DNA of 8,283 nucleotides, taken from Gammaproteobacteria bacterium. GTDB taxonomy: Bacteria > Pseudomonadota > Gammaproteobacteria > Pseudomonadales > Porticoccaceae. The notes under the pieces are model-generated. The model saw only the letters and a program-made list of their open reading frames with translations, ran no database searches and had not been told where the DNA came from. The position numbers and the translations under genes are program-made. The stretch spans positions 1-8,283 of the forward strand of contig SBGI01000114.1 of NCBI GenBank assembly GCA_006227015.1. The letters run 5' to 3'. Position 1 is the first letter of the stretch. Every line of letters begins with the position of its first letter. Below, piece by piece: positions 1 through 5,841 of this stretch.

Positions 1-719
1 CCAACCTGGCCCACCCCAACGATAAATTTCTACCGCTCGTTTTCCTGCTGAATACCCTGAAGGAACTGGGGGCTCGCTCGGTGGGAGTGGTGGCTCCCTA
101 TCTGTGCTATATGCGCCAGGATCGCCGTTTCAATGAAGGGGAAGCGCTGACCTCCAGAACCTTCGCGGCGCTTTTATCGCGACACATGGACTGGCTGGTA
201 ACAATAGACCCCCACCTGCACCGCTATCACAACCTCGAAGAGATCTACACCGTACCTAGCAGACGAGTTGAAGGGGCCCACGCCCTGGCCCGCTGGTTAC
301 GCACCCAACAACAACTGTTACTGGTGGGCCCTGACGCCGAAAGTGAACAGTGGGTTTCCCAGGTGGCCGCTGACAGTGGACACCCCTATGTGATCGGTAC
401 AAAGCAACGACTCGGTGACCGTGATGTTGAAATTCAGCTGCCCGATCTCAGCCAGTTCCGGCAACTGACCGCCGTCATCATTGATGATGTGATCGCCAGT
501 GGACAGACCATCCTGCAATGCCTTCTGGCCCTTCAGGAAGGCGGCATCAAACAGATTGATTGTGTGGCAGTACACGGCATTTTTGCCGATCAGGTGGATA
601 AAACGTTACGGCAGGCGGGGCTGCGCACACTGACAACCTGTAATACCATTCCGCACCCGACAAACCGAATTGATGTGGCACCCCTGCTACTTCCCGCTAT
701 CACTTCCTGTCTCGGATGA
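1..719 (+). CDS. Ribose-phosphate pyrophosphokinase-like protein (5' partial)
   Basis: This is the C-terminal part of a PRPP synthase-like protein. Such enzymes transfer pyrophosphate from ATP to ribose 5-phosphate in the cytoplasm, giving PRPP for nucleotide, His and Trp synthesis. The frame is open from base 3, giving 238 codons to the TGA at 717-719; about 50-60 N-terminal residues are missing if it has the usual ~290-residue length. Visible motifs are RQDRRF, part of the ATP-binding region; DPHLHRY, matching the family's metal/ATP-contacting Asp-His; KQRLGDRDVEI, the flexible loop with the expected catalytic Lys and Arg; and VIIDDVIASGQTI, the PRPP-binding loop. The GTG at 81 is an internal Val, not the start, because homology continues upstream (LAHPNDKFLPL). 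The loop sequences look closer to the short archaeal-type group than to the main bacterial Prs, so it may be a second paralogue. I recall such paralogues beside thymidine/AMP phosphorylase genes, but the upstream neighbour is not visible. Confidence 0.9.
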   Translation, partial: NLAHPNDKFLPLVFLLNTLKELGARSVGVVAPYLCYMRQDRRFNEGEALTSRTFAALLSRHMDWLVTIDPHLHRYHNLEEIYTVPSRRVEGAHALARWLRTQQQLLLVGPDAESEQWVSQVAADSGHPYVIGTKQRLGDRDVEIQLPDLSQFRQLTAVIIDDVIASGQTILQCLLALQEGGIKQIDCVAVHGIFADQVDKTLRQAGLRTLTTCNTIPHPTNRIDVAPLLLPAITSCLG

Positions 720-747
720 GGAATATATCCAGTTCTGACATTGAGCC

Positions 748-767
748 AGTTCCGGCGAACTACCTTT
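748..767 (+). terminator. Weak terminator-like hairpin after PRPP synthase gene
   Basis: AGTTC (748-752) pairs perfectly with GAACT (757-761) across a CGGC loop. A four-T run follows at 764-767, two bases after the stem. It lies 29 bases past the PRPP synthase stop. The stem is only 5 bp and the U-tract is short, so termination would be inefficient; it may be chance. Confidence 0.3.
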
Positions 768-885
768 TAGCAATAGCACGCCTCCTAACCTGCAACCATG
801 CCTAGAAATGAGTTTTGATGCACAAAATACGACCCTTTATCCATGAAATTCCGACTTACCAGCCACATCCCGGTAGTCTCTGCCC

Positions 886-891
886 TACAAT
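886..891 (+). promoter_or_regulatory. Possible -10 element for the M6 protease
   Basis: TACAAT differs from the sigma70 -10 consensus at one base and lies about 150 bases before the protease start. No good -35 hexamer sits 16-18 bases upstream (the region reads CCACAT), so this is only a candidate. Confidence 0.2.
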
Positions 892-1027
892 GCTAACAAC
901 TGACCACCAGTAACACCGAGAGAAAAAACAGAATCAGGCAGTGTAAACTTGACCCCAACCCGTTGTGTGGGCCAGTAATGGAGCTAACGTGACAGGGAGA
1001 GCTGCCGATAAAAATGGGATGAAACCC

Positions 1028-1031
1028 GGAG
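1028..1031 (+). promoter_or_regulatory. Shine-Dalgarno site of the M6 protease
   Basis: GGAG lies 7 bases before the ATG at 1039, an ideal spacing. Together with the signal peptide that begins immediately at this ATG, it fixes the start codon of the protease. Confidence 0.7.
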
Positions 1032-1038
1032 CCTTCCA

Positions 1039-3258
1039 ATGAAAAGAACCTATTTAGCTGCGCTAGCCCTTCAAGGCGGAAGCCTATTCACCAGCCTCGG
1101 GGCCCTGTCCGCACCCGTACTGGAAATCACCCATCAACTTGTTCAACCAGATGGCTCAAGCTTTGCGGCCACACCGAAGGGAGATGAATGGAATAACCGC
1201 GTGGAAACTGCTGCCGGCTTCACCATTGCTCGGGATCAAAATGGTGTGTGGCGCTACGTGAGCGGCTTTGACCGGGACAACTCCCCCACCTTGCACCAGA
1301 CCCCGGCAAATCAGCCGGCGCCACCCGGCCTGACCAAACACCTGCGCTCTGCGGCTTCAAGACCACAACAGGCACCGGGTGAAGGGATGTCATCTGGCAG
1401 CCTTGCCGCGCCATCGATTGTGCCGGTGCAAACCAACACACCGATCCTGTTTATCCTGACCGAATTTAACGACCGCAAAGGCAGTACTACCGATGCAGAC
1501 TGGGCAACCTTTGTCAGCAACAACATTCAGCATTTTTACCAGCAAACATCCCATGGCAATGCCCAGATGAATCCTGCCGATGAAACCTCCGGCATAGGTG
1601 ATAACGACGGGGTGATTGACTGGGTAAACGTGGGCTATAACCACCCCAATACAGCTGGCAATACCAACAACACAAATAAAAACCTGACAGCTGATGCGAT
1701 TGCTGCGGCAGACCCCTATGTTGATTTCGCCAGCTACGACAGTAATTCCGATGGCTACATTGACGGCAATGAACTCTCGATCGTGATCATCGTAGCCGGT
1801 TACGAAACTGCCTACGGCGGCAGCACCTATTCCCTATCCCCCAGTGTCTGGGGCCATAAATGGGGCTGGGGCTGGCCAACTTATGGTTACCCAGCCGTTG
1901 ATGGTGTGAACATTACAGAATATGCCCAGTTTGGCGAACTTCATGGTTGGACGTTTGACCCCGGCGCACAACACCAGGCCACTATGGGCATTATGGTGCA
2001 CGAGCTGGGGCACCTCAGTTATGGGTTGCCGGATCTGTACGATACGGACGGCTCGTCCTCCGGTATCGGCGATTTTGGGGTGATGTCGGCCGGTAGCTGG
2101 GGTCGTGCTTCCACCGACCTGTATTCCGGGGAAACCCCGGTGAATGCGAGCGCCTGGAGTAAATACCACATGAACTGGGTGACCGGTGATGAGGGCGTCG
2201 GCAGTGTATCGATTGCCGCCTCCGGTAATGGCACAGAGGCCAACACGGTCTTCCGGGCATCAACCGGAATCGATAACCAGTACTTTCTGGTGGAAAACCG
2301 TCGGCCGGTAGGTTACGACCTGGGGCTGGAAGACAGCCTGGGCGAGAATTTCTCCGGCGGCCTGGCCATCTGGCATATCGACGACAGCCGCACCAGCAAT
2401 GCAAACGATGCCAACCGTTGGGTTGATCTGGAAGAAGCCGACGGCACCAACATGGGTACCAGCTATGGCAGCAACTCAGACCTCTGGGCTTCCAGCAGCG
2501 GCTTTGATGCCACATCAGACCCCAGCAGCGATCTCTATGGAGGTACTGCGACGGACGTTGCCGTCCTGAATATTTCGGCCGCGGCAGACACCATGACCGC
2601 CGATTTTGGCGGCGTGCCTAGCGCACCCGATGCCCCGTCTGACCTATCGGCCAACGCCGTCTCCAGTACGGGAATCAACCTGATCTGGAACGATAACGCG
2701 AACAATGAAGATGGCTTTACCGTTATGCGCTCACTGGATGGCACGAACTGGAGCCAGTTGGTCACTGGTTTGCCCGCCAATACCCAGAGCTATAACGATA
2801 CACCTCTCGACCCTCTGACAACTTACTATTACCAAGTTCTGGCTTATAACGATATCGGCAACTCAGAACTTTCGCCTACTGCCAGCGCCACCACCCAGGA
2901 GGCACCGGTTATTCCTGGAACGCCCGGGTCAGTTACTGCCATCGATGGCACAGATGGCACTGCTCAGCTGATCTGGGGCAATGTAGACAATGAAACCGGC
3001 TTTGAAATTCAGCGTGAAAAGGCACACAAGAAGCGGGCTAATACTTGGGTTGAAACGACACTGCTTGCGCCTGTCGACGCCGACATTACCAGCCTGATCG
3101 ATGCAAGCGGCACTGGCACTTTCCGCTACCGCGTGCGTGCATTTAACAACACTTACACCTCTGAATGGAGCGGCTGGGCAGAAGTTACAGTCACCTCAGC
3201 CAGTGGCGGTGGCGGTGGCGGCAACAAGCCTTGCCGCGGCAAAAACTGTTCACCATAA
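1039..3258 (+). CDS. Secreted M6 family zinc metalloprotease with two FnIII domains
   Basis: This 739-residue exported endopeptidase is of the M6 family (InhA of Bacillus, PrtV of Vibrio), which degrades extracellular proteins. Residues 1-24 form a Sec signal peptide (KR, hydrophobic core, ALS-A cleavage site). Residues 25-115 resemble the M6 propeptide, with PDGSSF and GDEWNNRVET. The catalytic domain carries HELGH at 321-325, with H321 and H325 as zinc ligands and E322 as catalytic base. GLPDLYD follows at 329-335 and a Met-turn-like VMSAGSWG at 348-355. DNDGVID (188-194) and the EF-hand-like DSNSDGYIDGNEL (234-246) suggest calcium binding. Two fibronectin III domains (about 530-620 and 627-720) precede a six-glycine stretch (723-728) and a tail with two cysteines (C732, C737). 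The FnIII domains probably bind substrate or surface polymer; this is inferred. The gene has its own SD and terminator, so it is likely monocistronic. Secretion beyond the periplasm is probable but the route is not visible. Confidence 0.93.
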   Translation: MKRTYLAALALQGGSLFTSLGALSAPVLEITHQLVQPDGSSFAATPKGDEWNNRVETAAGFTIARDQNGVWRYVSGFDRDNSPTLHQTPANQPAPPGLTKHLRSAASRPQQAPGEGMSSGSLAAPSIVPVQTNTPILFILTEFNDRKGSTTDADWATFVSNNIQHFYQQTSHGNAQMNPADETSGIGDNDGVIDWVNVGYNHPNTAGNTNNTNKNLTADAIAAADPYVDFASYDSNSDGYIDGNELSIVIIVAGYETAYGGSTYSLSPSVWGHKWGWGWPTYGYPAVDGVNITEYAQFGELHGWTFDPGAQHQATMGIMVHELGHLSYGLPDLYDTDGSSSGIGDFGVMSAGSWGRASTDLYSGETPVNASAWSKYHMNWVTGDEGVGSVSIAASGNGTEANTVFRASTGIDNQYFLVENRRPVGYDLGLEDSLGENFSGGLAIWHIDDSRTSNANDANRWVDLEEADGTNMGTSYGSNSDLWASSSGFDATSDPSSDLYGGTATDVAVLNISAAADTMTADFGGVPSAPDAPSDLSANAVSSTGINLIWNDNANNEDGFTVMRSLDGTNWSQLVTGLPANTQSYNDTPLDPLTTYYYQVLAYNDIGNSELSPTASATTQEAPVIPGTPGSVTAIDGTDGTAQLIWGNVDNETGFEIQREKAHKKRANTWVETTLLAPVDADITSLIDASGTGTFRYRVRAFNNTYTSEWSGWAEVTVTSASGGGGGGNKPCRGKNCSP

Positions 3259-3284
3259 ATCCATCCTGCTAGCTATTCATCACA

Positions 3285-3308
3285 GGGGGGGCTTATGCCC
3301 CCTTTTTT
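3285..3308 (+). terminator. Strong intrinsic terminator after the M6 protease
   Basis: GGGGGC (3287-3292) pairs perfectly with GCCCCC (3297-3302) around a TTAT loop, and a run of six T follows directly (3303-3308). It begins 26 bases after the protease stop and separates that gene from the downstream ATPase unit. Confidence 0.92.
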
Positions 3309-3375
3309 GTGTCGGAGTGGAGAGGCTTACGTCTACCCTGCTGGCGATATGGAATAGCTGACCAGGATCGCTCTG

Positions 3376-3394
3376 TTTAACAACAATCGTTAAA
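3376..3394. repeat. Inverted repeat TTTAAC-N7-GTTAAA, possible operator
   Basis: A perfect 6-bp inverted repeat has arms at 3376-3381 and 3389-3394. It is AT-rich with a 7-base spacer and is not followed by a T-run, so it looks more like a protein-binding palindrome than a terminator. It overlaps the expected -35 region of the TATGAT element at 3398-3403, a place where a repressor or activator could act. No regulator is identified. Confidence 0.35.
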
Positions 3395-3403
3395 GGGTAT
3401 GAT
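3376..3403 (+). promoter_or_regulatory. Candidate sigma70 promoter of the ATPase operon
   Basis: TATGAT at 3398-3403 differs from the -10 consensus at one base. TTTAAC at 3376-3381, 16 bases upstream, is a poor -35 match (3 of 6). It lies downstream of the protease terminator and about 130 bases before the ATPase ATG, where a promoter is expected. Confidence 0.35.
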
Positions 3404-3428
3404 TGATAAAAAACGTTCGCACCAAATG

Positions 3429-3450
3429 GTTGATGCACTCACTAATCAAC
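3429..3450. repeat. Inverted repeat GTTGAT-N10-ATCAAC in the leader
   Basis: The arms at 3429-3434 and 3445-3450 are perfect complements with a 10-base spacer. A T-rich stretch follows from 3453 (TTTTATT). The stem is only 6 bp with two G-C pairs, so it is a poor terminator by itself. It could be a second operator site or a weak attenuator between the candidate promoter and the start codon. Confidence 0.3.
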
Positions 3451-3474
3451 TGTTTTATTGAGCCAGAGCAATTT

Positions 3475-3534
3475 ATGTTGAATTGGCAGGCGCATACACT
3501 AAAAGTGTTGAAGCCCTTAACGACAGTAACCTGA
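3475..3534 (+). CDS. Possible 19-codon leader ORF overlapping the ATPase start
   Basis: An ATG at 3475 opens a 19-residue frame (MLNWQAHTLKVLKPLTTVT). Its TGA (3532-3534) overlaps the ATG of the large ATPase gene as TGATG, the arrangement typical of translational coupling. A weak purine-rich AGAG lies at 3465-3468, six bases before the ATG. The ATPase ATG has no clear SD of its own, which makes coupling attractive. The peptide shows no recognisable domain or run of a regulatory amino acid, and an ORF this short may occur by chance. Confidence 0.25.
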   Translation: MLNWQAHTLKVLKPLTTVT

Positions 3535-5831
3535 TGAAAGTAACCAGCAGCCAGACAAACGCACACCCCAACCGCCGCATTGATCCCCGCTTGCAGGCGG
3601 CTTTCAACAACACTAATCGACAGCACTTTGTTCGTTGCGAAGACCAGCAGCTGGTGGCCGGGCACAGCATTCCTTCTGAAAAAGCCCTACGGCAAATGTT
3701 GAGTGTTCTGTCGTTTCCGGTTAACCCCAAGGTACTACACGTGGGCGCAGGGCCCGGCTATGCCTGTGCCGTTTTGGCGAAGGTCGCCACACAGGTCATT
3801 GGGGTGGAAAAAGACCCTGCGATCGCCGAGATAGCCAGAGCGCGGCTCAAGCAACTCGACCTTGATAATGTCGATATTATCAGTGGTGAGGGCCTGGAAG
3901 GTGCTCCGGAGTTCGCACCCTTCGATATTATTGTGGTTACCACTCCCAAAATTACCAAGCTCACTGCCCTGCTCAAGCAGTTGGCCCCCGGCGGTCAACT
4001 GGTCTGTGTCGAACATACCGCATCAATTCTGCTCAGGCTGGTAATTTACACCCTGAATGAACACGGTCAGGTAACGCGCTGTGAACACGGCAGTATTAAT
4101 TTTTCACAAAAAGATGAGCAGAGCCTGATCGAACTCGGCATCGTCAACAAGGATATTCTCAACAAGGCACGGGACCGAGCCAAAACTAACAACACACTGA
4201 TTATTGACGAGGTGCGCGAGCTCGCCAATCTCGATGATATTGCCCTCTACCGCTCTATGGCCAAACGCTATAATCTGGAATTGGCCAATGTTGATATTCT
4301 CCTGCGACGTCTTGACCCGAAAATATTCAACAGCTTCTCCCAGGCTTTTCTGGATCACCACCGACTGATACCACTGTATACAGATCACGGCACCCTGAGA
4401 GTCGCCACCAGCGACCCGGAAGCCTCTCTGGAAGAAATCCAGAGAGTATTCCCCCGTCACAAGCTGGAAAAGCTGCTGGTGACACCCACGGATTTCCGCC
4501 GCCTTTGGTCTGCTACAGATCTCTGTGTTCAGGCCCACACTTCGAGCCTGCCCGCCTATGAAGAAAAAGCTCTGAGCGATGCCGATGAGGACCTGCTGGG
4601 TAAATACAAACCGGAAGTTGGTGCCCACCTGGTATCCCTGTTTGAGGCACTGCTACTGGATGCTGTCGCCGAGCGAGCCAGTGACCTACACATTGAACAG
4701 TATCAGAAGCACGTGCGAATCCGTCTGCGTGTAGATGGTGAGTTGCACGACCTGCCACATTATGACATCACCCCCGCCGAACTGCGTGGCCTCATCAATG
4801 TCATCAAACTGAGGGCAGAACTGAACATTGCCGAGCGGCGCCTGCCTCAGGGTGGCCGTTCACGATTGCGTGTGGGTGAATCTCTGTTCGACCTGAGGAT
4901 TCAGGTACAGCCCTCGCTGCATGCTGAACACGTTGTCATTCGTCTACTGCCTCAGAACTCCAGCCTGATCAGCATCGACAAGCTCGGCCTATCACCCCAG
5001 GTGGCCAGCCACTACAAGCGGCTGTTACGAAACCCTGCCGGCCTGGTACTGGTGGTAGGTCCTACCGGCTCAGGAAAGAGCACTACGTTGTATGCGGGTC
5101 TGCAATTGCTGGCTGATGATGGCTCACGCAAAGTCATCACCGTCGAAGACCCAATTGAGTATTCCATCAATAACATTCAGCAAACCCGTGTACGCCCGGA
5201 GATTGGATTCAAGTTTGCCGATGCCATGCGTTCTTTTGTGCGCCAGGACCCGGATGTCATCCTGGTGGGAGAAATCCGCGACCACGAAACAGCGACCGAA
5301 GCCATTCGCGCCTCGCAAACAGGGCATGTGGTGCTGTCGACACTGCATTGCAACGACGCCGTTGATGCCATGCAGCGGCTATTTGACCTGGGCGTTCACC
5401 CCAATTCACTGGCCAGCGAATTACTGGCCGTCATGGCCCAAAGGCTGGCCAAGTGCATCTGCAAGCACTGCCGGGAAGAGGCCAAACCGGAAAATGATAT
5501 TCTGCAGGAGGTCTTCCCGGAGGGCACCCCTGACAGCTTCCGCTGCTACATCGGTAAAGGCTGCGAGCACTGCAACAATACTGGCACCCATGGCCGGGTA
5601 GCCGTGGTGGAATACCTCCAGATAGATACAGAGCTTCGCAATGCCATTGCACGCCATATTCCGGTGGGAGAGCTGCGTAAACTGGCGCTGGACTGCGGCC
5701 TGGTAACCATGCGCGACAGTGCTCTCGATCACGTCATACAGGGCAATATTCCTTTCTCTGAACTGCCGAAGATCCTGCCCGCCGAGCGCATGGCTCCCGA
5801 GGCCCGCTGGCAGTGGGAAAAACCGGCTTGA
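3534..5831 (+). CDS. PCMT-like / MshEN-like / GspE-PilB-type ATPase fusion protein
   Basis: The product is a 765-residue three-part protein. Residues ~10-190 resemble protein-L-isoaspartate O-methyltransferase: SAM-binding VLHVGAGPGY (67-76), acidic residue E92 after motif I, and FDIIVVTTP as motif II. The TISQP-like active-site segment is altered to HSIPSE (44-49). Residues ~194-345 resemble the MshEN/GspE N-terminal domain. Residues ~360-765 form a complete secretion ATPase: Walker A GPTGSGKST (509-517), Asp box VEDP (537-540), Walker B DVILVGEIRD (574-583, catalytic E580), His box TGHVVLSTLH (H598), and zinc-binding CxxC pairs C643/C646 and C677/C680. Such ATPases form cytoplasmic hexamers driving type II secretion or type IV pilus assembly. 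No platform protein or pilin gene is in the window, so its partner machine is unknown. ATG 3534 is chosen for its TGATG overlap and because homology begins after it; TTG at 3483 would add 17 residues. It is probably cotranscribed with the AAA+ gene 10 nt downstream. Confidence 0.9.
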   Translation: MKVTSSQTNAHPNRRIDPRLQAAFNNTNRQHFVRCEDQQLVAGHSIPSEKALRQMLSVLSFPVNPKVLHVGAGPGYACAVLAKVATQVIGVEKDPAIAEIARARLKQLDLDNVDIISGEGLEGAPEFAPFDIIVVTTPKITKLTALLKQLAPGGQLVCVEHTASILLRLVIYTLNEHGQVTRCEHGSINFSQKDEQSLIELGIVNKDILNKARDRAKTNNTLIIDEVRELANLDDIALYRSMAKRYNLELANVDILLRRLDPKIFNSFSQAFLDHHRLIPLYTDHGTLRVATSDPEASLEEIQRVFPRHKLEKLLVTPTDFRRLWSATDLCVQAHTSSLPAYEEKALSDADEDLLGKYKPEVGAHLVSLFEALLLDAVAERASDLHIEQYQKHVRIRLRVDGELHDLPHYDITPAELRGLINVIKLRAELNIAERRLPQGGRSRLRVGESLFDLRIQVQPSLHAEHVVIRLLPQNSSLISIDKLGLSPQVASHYKRLLRNPAGLVLVVGPTGSGKSTTLYAGLQLLADDGSRKVITVEDPIEYSINNIQQTRVRPEIGFKFADAMRSFVRQDPDVILVGEIRDHETATEAIRASQTGHVVLSTLHCNDAVDAMQRLFDLGVHPNSLASELLAVMAQRLAKCICKHCREEAKPENDILQEVFPEGTPDSFRCYIGKGCEHCNNTGTHGRVAVVEYLQIDTELRNAIARHIPVGELRKLALDCGLVTMRDSALDHVIQGNIPFSELPKILPAERMAPEARWQWEKPA

Positions 5832-5841
5832 GACACAGATC

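Larger units (their letters stand above)
720..1038. other. Non-coding gap between PRPP synthase and M6 protease
   Basis: No convincing gene lies in these 319 bases. They hold a small hairpin just after the PRPP synthase stop (748-761), a TACAAT hexamer at 886-891 that could be a -10 element, and the protease ribosome-binding site at 1028-1031. Short complementary segments occur between about 980 and 1026, for example GGG/CCC around ATGAAA at 1016-1027, but they match no riboswitch consensus that I know. The transcription start of the protease gene is probably in this gap. Confidence 0.6.

Noticed and set aside
940..960. Insertion-sequence end (GTGTAAACTTGACCCC-like)
   Set aside because: It resembles ends of some transposons, but there is no matching inverted copy, target duplication or transposase in the window.
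940..1038. Riboswitch or c-di-GMP aptamer upstream of the protease
   Set aside because: The short complementary segments do not match GEMM, glycine, TPP or cobalamin aptamer consensus features as I know them.
2015..2515. 166-codon minus-strand frame inside the protease gene
   Set aside because: The translation is rich in Arg, Pro, Cys and Trp with no domain, typical of the antisense of a GC-rich gene.
3483..3533. TTG start at 3483 for the fused ATPase
   Set aside because: The 17 added residues show no homology and there is no well-placed SD; ATG 3534 has the TGATG overlap. It cannot be fully excluded.
5092..5601. 169-codon plus-strand frame inside the ATPase domain
   Set aside because: It overlaps the Walker and His-box coding region in another frame and its translation is rich in Cys, Ser and Arg; the GspE frame is clearly the real one.
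5719..5841. Longer N-terminus for the MoxR ATPase, overlapping the end of the secretion ATPase
   Set aside because: The extra residues come from another frame of the ATPase zinc/C-terminal region and look like shadow translation; family homology starts just after ATG 5842.
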